A stretch of 21,833 nucleotides of DNA from Prevotellaceae bacterium UBA3849. GTDB lineage: Bacteria > Bacteroidota > Bacteroidia > Bacteroidales > Bacteroidaceae. Below, piece after piece: positions 16,454 to 21,833 of this stretch. Under the pieces are notes generated by a model. The model ran no database searches. It saw only the letters and a program-made list of their open reading frames with translations, and was not told where the DNA came from. The stretch's first letter is position 1, and each line of letters opens with the position of its first letter. The stretch is taken from the NCBI GenBank assembly GCA_002392645.1, contig DGHL01000090.1:1-21833 (forward strand). The letters are read 5' to 3'. Position numbers and translations under genes: made by a program.

Positions 16454-16563
16454 AGTGTAATTTGATAGCTTTTGGGTTGAAATAGCTATCAAATTACACT
16501 GTAAAAGCTATCATTTTACATCGTAAAAGCTATCAAATTACACTGTAAAAGCATAGCTTTTAC
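16454..16563. repeat. 22-bp repeat array, second copy, with an inverted unit
   Basis: Direct units at 16479-16500, 16501-16522 and 16523-16544, plus a partial unit at 16545-16563 that closes as a palindrome (GTAAAAGC ATA GCTTTTAC). An inverted unit lies at 16454-16475, so the first two units can pair into a long hairpin. The unit core GTAAAAGCTATCAAATTACA is identical to that at 2830-2873, with the same 22-nt period. Confidence 0.9.
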
Positions 16564-16582
16564 ATGAAAACGAGGAAAAACA

Positions 16583-16606
16583 CCCCGTAAAAAGGCTTTT
16601 GCGGGG
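16583..16606. terminator. Bidirectional intrinsic terminator
   Basis: CCCCGTAAAA (16583-16592) pairs with TTTTGCGGGG (16597-16606) over a 4-nt loop, followed by CATTTTT on plus and by TGTTTTT on minus. On the minus strand it would end the ATPase-LicD transcript before the glycosyltransferase operon promoter. Confidence 0.85.
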
Positions 16607-16752
16607 CATTTTTCTCATGCTTGTTCTCTCTGTTTTTGATTTTTCGGTGAACTTTTTTCTGACCCCGAAATGTTGAAAATGTCCTATAATATGCTTTGGC
16701 GTGCAGCCAGTTCAAGGCACATGGCACGAGTAGGTCATGCGTGTCAGGGTAT

Positions 16753-17556
16753 CTACACCAGTTTCTCTATGTAGAACGAAGCGTGTATGCCACGCTTTTC
16801 TTCTGGTGGCAGTTGCATGTAGTCGCCGTATTGTTCCGTAAGATAAACGTCGGTGTTGGCAGGGCAACGGAACGTGACACCTTCAAACTCTATCGTGCTG
16901 AGTGGGAACACTGCATCCTTCTTATGCATGAAGCCAATTCCGTTGTTGCATATCAAGGGGGCGAAAAACTCTCCTTTCATGCAAGTCTTTTCAGCCACCC
17001 ACCACAGTGCACGTGTGTAGGCACGTTTTGCCCCAAACCATATCATTTCCGTAACAGAGCGCCATGAGTACAGATGCTGCTTGTGCAGTATGCTGTTGGC
17101 TTTGCAGTAGCCGCCTGCTATTTTCTTGCAGAAGGTTTTTGACACGCTGGGATAGTCTGTCATTGGGAATACGTCAATGAATATACCTTTGTGGTAATCT
17201 CGCGTAAAGTCATCGCCAAACTCTACCAACAAAGAATTGTTGTCACGTATCTTCATTATTGTTGAGTTATAAGAAGGATCTGTGTCTGGTGTCTGCAGGA
17301 ACAGGTCTTTTGGTAATTCACTCAGCATTATTTTTTTGAAACGTTCAGTGTCAGTATCTCTGATACATATATCTATGTCATCATCCCATGGTATAAATCC
17401 TCCATGGCGTTTCGCTCCGAGCAGAGTTCCTCCGTCAAGCCAGTATTCTATTTCGTTGCGTTTGCAGATGTCCGTTACCGTGCACAGTATAGAAAGTTCT
17501 TTCATCTGTACAGCCCTAAGGTTCTTCTGCATGTATTGTTTTAATTCTGTTGTCAT
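16753..17556 (-). CDS. LicD-family phosphotransferase
   Basis: A 267-residue protein with the LicD signature: YWLDGGTLLGAKRHGGFIPW (39-58) followed by DDDIDICIRD (58-67), the nucleotidyltransferase-fold acidic motif, then GIFIDVFPMTDYP (about 144-156). LicD enzymes move phosphocholine from CDP-choline to a glycan; the related eukaryotic fukutin and FKRP move ribitol phosphate from CDP-ribitol. The acceptor here is presumably the sugar polymer made by the neighbouring glycosyltransferases, at the cytoplasmic side. No LicA/LicC choline genes are in the window, whereas a cytidylyltransferase is, which favours an alditol phosphate (inference). It lies 45 nt downstream of the ATPase on the same strand and may depend on its promoter. 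Confidence 0.9.
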   Translation of the reverse strand: MTTELKQYMQKNLRAVQMKELSILCTVTDICKRNEIEYWLDGGTLLGAKRHGGFIPWDDDIDICIRDTDTERFKKIMLSELPKDLFLQTPDTDPSYNSTIMKIRDNNSLLVEFGDDFTRDYHKGIFIDVFPMTDYPSVSKTFCKKIAGGYCKANSILHKQHLYSWRSVTEMIWFGAKRAYTRALWWVAEKTCMKGEFFAPLICNNGIGFMHKKDAVFPLSTIEFEGVTFRCPANTDVYLTEQYGDYMQLPPEEKRGIHASFYIEKLV

Positions 17557-17601
17557 AATCCTATAGTCTTATCTTTGTTTATCTCGTCAGTAAAATTGTA
17601 T

Positions 17602-18720
17602 TCAGTATTTCTTCAGCCATAAAGCGAAGAAACGGTCGTACACAATGTAACCATTGTCAGAATGATATACATATTCTTCATTCAGCAAGTACTGCAGTGC
17701 GCGTTGCACACTGCTTGGCGATTTCAAGTTATGAGTGCGCATAAACAAACCTGATAGCGGTTCTTTTACCGTTCCCTCTTTTGCTATGGCGAGTAACAGG
17801 GAAGCTTGGTTCGCTGTCAATAGGTGATAGAGGTGTTTGTATTCTTCTTCCTCGCGTGTTATAATTCCATTTATTATCTCATGGAATGAATCTTTTGTAA
17901 GAGTGCAGTCACTCATACGATAGAAGCGGTTCATGATTGTCTGCAGATACCATGTCACACCATCAACCTGCGTGTATATCGTGTGGAATAAGTCTTCAGG
18001 AAGATTTACTCCTTGCTGTCTTAGCTTTTCTGTCGCAAAGTCATAATACACATTTTCGTCAAGTGTGTTTAGATGTAGCTTCTCTGTACTTCTGTAAAAA
18101 GGATGTCTTGGAGAGTTGAACATCTCCATCATCATATGTTGTTTGCTGCCAGAGAATATGAAATGCACGTTGTGCATCTGCTGTATGTATGTTCTGAGCA
18201 ATGCTTCCACTTTTTCTTCTGCATATTCCAATACTTGCTGGAACTCGTCAAAGGCAACATAGCAAGTCTGTCCAGACTTGTCCAGATATGTAAAGATGTC
18301 TTCCAACGTGCTTACCGTATTTTGCGGCTGGAAACTTAATGAGAATTGTGGCATTCCCGTGGCAAGGTCTGGCGACATTGTCACCTGACTGTATCTAAAT
18401 ACTTTGCTGATAAGGTTCTCTGCTTTCTGCAGTGGTGTGTCAAGGCGTCCCAGTACAGCCTTTGCAAACAGCTGTACGAAATCGCTTAATGAGTGCGTAG
18501 CATAGATATCGACATAAAAACAATGTATTTCTTTGTCATGTTCCATTAGATAATGGAACACATTGTGGATCAGCCCTGTTTTGCCATATCTCCTGGGAGA
18601 TATAAGTGTTACGTTGCACCCGTTTTTAAGAGCATCTGTTATGTCTGCCGTTTCTTCCTGACGGTCACAGAAATACTCTGGCCCTTTGTATCCGTGTATA
18701 AGGAAAGGATTCTCTTTCAT
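17602..18720 (-). CDS. AAA-type ATPase with C-terminal winged-helix-like region
   Basis: A 372-residue ATPase of the archaeal-type P-loop group common in Bacteroidetes. Walker A is SPRRYGKT (41-48), Walker B is CYVAFDEF (153-160), and a sensor-like FIFSGSKQ follows (188-195). The N-terminal NPFLIHGYKGPEYFCDRQEE is typical for the group. Residues about 315-372 (ANQASLLLAIAKEG, SPSSVQRALQYLLNEEYV) look like a winged helix that could bind DNA. The biological role of this family is not known. I place the start at the ATG at 18720; an upstream in-frame TTG (18753) lies inside the palindrome and would add 11 residues of leader sequence. It has its own promoter and interrupts an otherwise polysaccharide-related region. 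Confidence 0.88.
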   Translation of the reverse strand: MKENPFLIHGYKGPEYFCDRQEETADITDALKNGCNVTLISPRRYGKTGLIHNVFHYLMEHDKEIHCFYVDIYATHSLSDFVQLFAKAVLGRLDTPLQKAENLISKVFRYSQVTMSPDLATGMPQFSLSFQPQNTVSTLEDIFTYLDKSGQTCYVAFDEFQQVLEYAEEKVEALLRTYIQQMHNVHFIFSGSKQHMMMEMFNSPRHPFYRSTEKLHLNTLDENVYYDFATEKLRQQGVNLPEDLFHTIYTQVDGVTWYLQTIMNRFYRMSDCTLTKDSFHEIINGIITREEEEYKHLYHLLTANQASLLLAIAKEGTVKEPLSGLFMRTHNLKSPSSVQRALQYLLNEEYVYHSDNGYIVYDRFFALWLKKY

Positions 18721-18742
18721 ATTTACAGCTAAGGAGTTATAC

Positions 18743-18779
18743 GCATTACGCAACTTGCGTTACGCAACTTGCGTAATGC
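18743..18779 (-). promoter_or_regulatory. Double palindrome in the ATPase leader (operator or RNA hairpin)
   Basis: Two copies of the 13-nt near-palindrome ACGCAACTTGCGT (18748-18760 and 18762-18774) sit one base apart inside a 37-nt segment whose two halves, GCATTACGCAA and TTGCGTAATGC, are also inverted. The whole lies directly after the -7 box TATCTTTG, covering the predicted transcription start and most of the leader. This fits an operator for a dimeric repressor, perhaps the ATPase itself through its winged helix, or a hairpin in the mRNA. Confidence 0.75.
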
Positions 18780-18809
18780 AAAGATAGTAAAAAAAAACAA
18801 AGCTAACAA
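18779..18809 (-). promoter_or_regulatory. Promoter of the ATPase gene
   Basis: On the minus strand TTG (18809-18807), 20 nt, then TATCTTTG (18786-18779). The -33 element falls within the stem of the terminator at 18797-18839, so terminator and promoter overlap. Confidence 0.65.
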
Positions 18810-18839
18810 CATTTGGCTTTGTGATGTTGCTAACTTTGT
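18797..18839. terminator. Terminator after the SDR gene
   Basis: A 16-bp stem with two G-U pairs on the minus strand (ACAAAGTTAGCAACAT with ATGTTGTTAGCTTTGT) and an 11-nt loop, followed by nine T residues in the minus direction and seven in the plus direction. It would end the KpsF-cytidylyltransferase-SDR transcript before the ATPase promoter. Confidence 0.85.
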
Positions 18840-18870
18840 GTTTTTTTAACTATAATCCTCTTATTTGTAA

Positions 18871-18993
18871 CTATTCAGCGAATGGTTTGTCTGTGCGCTT
18901 GATGAATTTGAATTGTCTGTCGTTTCTCAGATGACTTATCGTTACTTTTGATTTCTCGTCGATTAGTATGGCTGAATATGCTTGATTGTATGT
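18871..18993 (-). other. Open frame of 40 codons without a start, possible gene remnant
   Basis: After a TGA inside the SDR gene, a minus-strand frame stays open for 40 codons and ends with TAG at 18873-18871. Its last 30 residues (DEKSKVTISHLRND..., ending KPFAE) have a protein-like, charged composition, but there is no ATG, GTG or TTG start. It may be the 3' end of a lost gene or a chance frame. I do not call it a gene. Confidence 0.25.
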
Positions 18994-19982
18994 TCAAGAC
19001 CTTGTCTGATGTCACAATGAGCTCGCCATCCCAATGCCTGTAACTTTGAAGAATCCAGAATTTCCCTCTTTACGACGTTGAAACCTCTTTTTTCTATTTC
19101 AGACGGAGCATTGATAATAACTTCTTTATTTCCAATCTCGGCTATTATATCTGCCATTTCCCTAATGGATACTATAGAGTTGCTATCGGAAATATTATAT
19201 GCTTCTTTATCTTTACCTTTAATAAGGACATATAGGATACCCAAAGCGCAATCAACTACATAACACCAAGATCGTACCTGCTCGCCTGCGCTTTTCATAA
19301 TAATATTCTCACCTCTGAGAATATTACGTATAAACTGGGCATATACTCTTGTGTCTCCTTCTGTAAAGTTTGGCCCATAGGTATGGCAAGGGCGTGCAAT
19401 ACTCACTGTAATTCCATACTGACTTGCATACGAAATACAGAGGGTCTCCGTGGCTCGTTTTGAAGAAGTATAGCATGAGCGCAGGTTAAGGGGGTCAACA
19501 TAACCGCTATACTCTTCGGTAAATGCTCTTCCATCACCTTCTCCATAGACATCACCAGAAGATATATATAAAAATTTTTCCAGATGATGCTTCACTCCAT
19601 AGGTAAGAAGATTGTCAACTCCATTGAAATTTGCTTTCATCACACCTACCGGATCTGTGCTATACAGAATAGGATTAGCCCCACTGGCAGCAGCAATTAT
19701 GTATTGGAAATCAACATCGTAATCAAACGGTTCCACAACGTCATATTTAACGAAGTGGAAATAAGGTGAGTTTATATACTCGGCAAAGAGGCTGCTAATC
19801 CTTGTCTCATCTCTACCAGATGCATATACATGATAATCCATATCCTTACGACTCATCAGAATCTCAACGACACAGGAGCCTATCAGCCCAGTTGCACCTG
19901 TAACAAGAATGTTCTTTCCTGATAGTTCGTCCCAAGGAATATCAGCTCTTGAAGCAGCTATTATATCGTCTTCGTAAATCAT
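18963..19982 (-). CDS. Extended SDR, NAD-dependent sugar epimerase/dehydratase or reductase
   Basis: A 339-residue cytoplasmic short-chain dehydrogenase of the extended, nucleotide-sugar type. The NAD-binding motif GATGLIG is at 29-35, SSGDVYG at 141-147 supplies the active-site serine region, and the catalytic Tyr171 and Lys175 stand in YTSSK. RSWCYVVDCALGILYVL (about 237-253) matches the substrate-binding region of UDP- or dTDP-sugar enzymes. The start is 3 nt after the stop of the cytidylyltransferase gene, so the two are surely cotranscribed and probably act in one pathway. Possible roles are a nucleotide-sugar epimerase or the reductase of a CDP-alditol route, as in SDR/cytidylyltransferase pairs and the fused Bcs1-type enzymes of encapsulated bacteria. 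The gene is clearly richer in A+T than the glycosyltransferases. Confidence 0.87.
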   Translation of the reverse strand: MIYEDDIIAASRADIPWDELSGKNILVTGATGLIGSCVVEILMSRKDMDYHVYASGRDETRISSLFAEYINSPYFHFVKYDVVEPFDYDVDFQYIIAAASGANPILYSTDPVGVMKANFNGVDNLLTYGVKHHLEKFLYISSGDVYGEGDGRAFTEEYSGYVDPLNLRSCYTSSKRATETLCISYASQYGITVSIARPCHTYGPNFTEGDTRVYAQFIRNILRGENIIMKSAGEQVRSWCYVVDCALGILYVLIKGKDKEAYNISDSNSIVSIREMADIIAEIGNKEVIINAPSEIEKRGFNVVKREILDSSKLQALGWRAHCDIRQGLEHTIKHIQPY

Positions 19983-19985
19983 TGT

Positions 19986-20705
19986 TTATTTCATCCAAGA
20001 TTCAGGTTCGGAATGTATCATAGCCTTGAACAAATCCACGTCCTGAGGTCTTGTTAGTTTTAATCCGTTTTTTTCTGAACCTTCTACCAAATGTTGCTCA
20101 TTTATCCCTATCATAGAAACCAATGTGCATGATGCTACGGTATTTGTGATGCCTTTTTCCTTCGCAATCTTATGTGCGTTCAACAGAGTGCCCAAAGAAT
20201 ATGTATGAGGGGTTTGTGTCCTGACCAAACGTTCACGCGGAATATCTATGTTGGTTACCTTCCCGTCATTTACCTCCATGATAGCTTCTTTGCATAGAAG
20301 TCCTGTAACAGCATAACCGTACTTCTTACATACCATTATATTGTCTGTAATGATGCGGGCATCAACTAAGGGACGCACTCCATCTTGTATCAAGATAATA
20401 TCATCATCAGAACATCCTGCTTCTTTCAAACCGGATATGCCATTGTATATGGATTCTTGATTACTGTTACCGCCATCAAAAATCCATTTCAGCTTTGTGA
20501 TGTTATACTGATTGGCATAAGCCTGAAGGATTACATTCCATCCAGGAAGACAGGCCACGGCAATAGCATCAATTTCCGGATGATATTGAAACGCCTGTAA
20601 GGTAAAGATAATCACAGGTTTATTATCAATACACATAAATTGTTTGGGGATATCTTGCCCCATTCTGTTTCCTGTTCCGCCTGCGGTCAGAAGTGCTATA
20701 TTCAT
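19986..20705 (-). CDS. IspD/TarI-like cytidylyltransferase
   Basis: A 239-residue nucleotidyltransferase with the CTP-binding loop LTAGGTGNRMGQDIPKQF (6-23) and QDGVRPLVD (107-115), followed by LVRTQTPHTY (160-169). The family couples CTP to a small polyol phosphate: methylerythritol phosphate in IspD, ribitol 5-phosphate in TarI. In the segment DGGNSNQES (77-85) the arginine that IspD and TarI usually have (GGxxRxxS) is asparagine, and HDA is replaced by QDG, so this is probably not the isoprenoid enzyme. Position next to an SDR and near LicD suggests a CDP-alditol precursor for the polysaccharide. An isoprenoid role is not excluded if no other ispD exists in the genome. Confidence 0.85.
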   Translation of the reverse strand: MNIALLTAGGTGNRMGQDIPKQFMCIDNKPVIIFTLQAFQYHPEIDAIAVACLPGWNVILQAYANQYNITKLKWIFDGGNSNQESIYNGISGLKEAGCSDDDIILIQDGVRPLVDARIITDNIMVCKKYGYAVTGLLCKEAIMEVNDGKVTNIDIPRERLVRTQTPHTYSLGTLLNAHKIAKEKGITNTVASCTLVSMIGINEQHLVEGSEKNGLKLTRPQDVDLFKAMIHSEPESWMK

Positions 20706-20786
20706 ATCTTGAAGTTTTGATTATTCCACAAATCATACGGGAAAACCATAATTATTTTAGACGTTGTTCTCTGTTCCTTTGCTTCT

Positions 20787-21743
20787 TTAGCTCATCACTC
20801 GGAACGAGTCGATGATGCCCACTACGTGGTCGCTTTCGTCGGTAACGACCAGGGCGTGTATGTTGTAGCGTCGTAAAATCTGGTCAACCTCATTGAGGCT
20901 TGCCTCTGGTCGTATAGTTTTTGGATGAGGCGTCATGATGTCTGTGACCATGAGTCCGAACATCTCGTTGCGGTATCGCTGTATGGCGCGGCGCACGTCG
21001 CCGTCGGTTATGATACCAACGAGTTGTCCTTCGTGGTTCATGACAATTGCAAGACCGAGTTTTCCGTTGCTTATGGTCACGATTGCGTCCATCACGCTGG
21101 TCGTAGGACTTACGATAGGAAGTCCGTCGCTCACCATGTAGTCCCTTGCCCTTGACAACAAGCGTTTGCCGAGAGAACCTCCTGGGTGGAACTGTGCAAA
21201 GTCTTGTGCCTTGAAGTCACGCTCATATACCAATGCGCAGGCAAGTGCATCGCCCATTGCCATCGTGGTGGCAGTAGAGGATGTCGGTGCAAGGTTCAGT
21301 GGGTCTGCCTCATGGTCCACGCGTATGTTAAGGTGGCAGGCAGAGTAGCGTGCAAGCAGGGAGTCGGGATTGCCTGATATACCTATTATAGGTATCTTGC
21401 GCTCTATGAGCAATGGTATGAAGCGCAAGAGTTCGTCGGTGTAACCGCTGTAGCTGATAGCCATCACCACGTCGTCTGTGGCGACCATTCCGAGGTCGCC
21501 ATGGTACGCGTCAAGAGGGTTGAGGAAAAACGATGGCGTGCCGAGCGATGCGAGTGTGGCGGCAATCTTCTCGCCTACGTGACCGCTTTTGCCTACTCCT
21601 GTAACGATAACCTTGCCTTTACACTCCATGATTAGTTTGACAGCTTGTGTGAAGTTGTCATCGAGCATAGGTATGAGGTTAAGGATAGCCTGTGCTTCAT
21701 CACGAAAGCATTTTTCAGCATATTTTATCGTATCATTGTCCAT
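20787..21743 (-). CDS. kdsD: KpsF/KdsD-type arabinose-5-phosphate isomerase
   Basis: A 318-residue protein with an N-terminal SIS sugar-isomerase domain and two C-terminal CBS domains (about 203-260 and 268-318), the full KpsF/GutQ/KdsD layout. Seen are VTGVGKSGHVGEKIAATLASLGTP (47-70), DAYHGDLGMV (78-87), ISYSGYTDEL (96-105), and the TSSTATTMAMGDALA (154-168) substrate loop, followed by FHPGGSLGKRLL (185-196). The enzyme interconverts ribulose 5-phosphate and arabinose 5-phosphate, the first step toward Kdo. It is probably the housekeeping Kdo gene but could also feed a CDP-arabinitol route. The spacing to the downstream cytidylyltransferase is 81 nt on the same strand. Only 39 nt separate its ATG from the right repeat arm, and its promoter would lie beyond the window or inside the repeat. 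Confidence 0.93.
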   Translation of the reverse strand: MDNDTIKYAEKCFRDEAQAILNLIPMLDDNFTQAVKLIMECKGKVIVTGVGKSGHVGEKIAATLASLGTPSFFLNPLDAYHGDLGMVATDDVVMAISYSGYTDELLRFIPLLIERKIPIIGISGNPDSLLARYSACHLNIRVDHEADPLNLAPTSSTATTMAMGDALACALVYERDFKAQDFAQFHPGGSLGKRLLSRARDYMVSDGLPIVSPTTSVMDAIVTISNGKLGLAIVMNHEGQLVGIITDGDVRRAIQRYRNEMFGLMVTDIMTPHPKTIRPEASLNEVDQILRRYNIHALVVTDESDHVVGIIDSFRVMS

Positions 21744-21782
21744 ATTGTCTTTGTTACCGCAGAAGGCGGAATTGTTTGTTAA

Positions 21783-21833
21783 AGGTGGGTTCTAAAAATT
21801 CCCACGAGTTAAATTAGTCAATCATATGAATAT
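21783..21833 (-). repeat. Right arm of the 51-nt inverted repeat
   Basis: This stretch is the reverse complement of 42-92 with two differences. It starts 39 nt upstream of the kdsD ATG and reaches the last base of the window, so its outer end is not seen. No TAnnTTTG box lies between it and kdsD. Confidence 0.9.

Larger units (their letters stand above)
16059..16752. other. 694-nt gene-free stretch with repeats and terminator
   Basis: This gap separates the LicD gene end from the glycosyltransferase operon start. It holds the operon's -7 box, the 22-bp repeat array (16454-16563) and a strong bidirectional terminator (16583-16606). The other sequence, including TTGTTGAACCG near 16263, matches the head of the 2551-3114 gap. 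A long frame on the plus strand near 16696-17067 is only the reverse of the LicD gene. Confidence 0.6.

Noticed and set aside
16696..17067. 123-codon plus-strand ORF
   Set aside because: It is mostly antisense to the LicD gene, whose protein motifs are unmistakable.
18721..18753. TTG start that adds 11 residues to the ATPase
   Set aside because: The added residues are encoded by the palindrome and leader; the ATG at 18720 begins the conserved family N-terminus.
42..21833. Composite transposon bounded by the inverted repeat
   Set aside because: No transposase gene, no visible target duplication and ordinary housekeeping genes inside; it is kept only as an open possibility under the inverted-repeat finding.

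Overview
The window looks like a Bacteroidales chromosome, probably Prevotella or a close relative. The support is the recurring Bacteroidetes promoter signature (TTG/TTTG, about 20 nt, then TAnnTTTG) upstream of several genes, the lack of strong Shine-Dalgarno sites, and the gene families present. The genus is inference. No rRNA, tRNA, CRISPR array, transposase or phage gene is visible.

Layout. (1) Positions 1-2550: one arm of a 51-nt inverted repeat and a hairpin terminator, then a divergent pair of secreted enzymes, an alpha/beta-hydrolase esterase (-) and a family PL1 pectate lyase (+), each with a good promoter. This is a small plant-pectin set. (2) 2551-3114: a gene-free stretch with a 22-bp tandem repeat array. 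(3) 3115-6209: an unrecognised secreted protein, a FdtA/QdtA-type sugar-nucleotide ketoisomerase, a sodium:neurotransmitter-symporter family transporter, and a VanZ-like protein. (4) 6306-10193 (+): a family 4 glycosyltransferase followed by two overlapping paralogous polytopic membrane proteins of unknown function. (5) 10175-16058 (-): a five-gene operon of four glycosyltransferases and a Wzx-type flippase, converging on block 4 with overlapping 3' ends. (6) 16059-16752: a second gene-free stretch with the same 22-bp repeat family and a strong terminator. (7) 16753-18720 (-): a LicD-family phosphotransferase downstream of an AAA ATPase whose leader carries a double palindrome. (8) 18963-21743 (-): an extended SDR, an IspD/TarI-like cytidylyltransferase and a KpsF/KdsD-type arabinose-5-phosphate isomerase. 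The other arm of the 51-nt inverted repeat lies at the right edge.

Taken together, 3910-21743 is mostly a surface-polysaccharide locus: sugar assembly by five glycosyltransferases, export by the flippase, and probably an alditol- or choline-phosphate decoration by LicD. The neighbouring isomerase, cytidylyltransferase and SDR could supply a CDP-pentitol donor (inference). No initiating sugar-phosphate transferase and no obvious Wzy polymerase is present. The least explained items are the locus-flanking inverted repeat, the tandem membrane paralogs, the ATPase with its palindromic leader, the 22-bp repeat family, and the possible CDP-alditol pathway.
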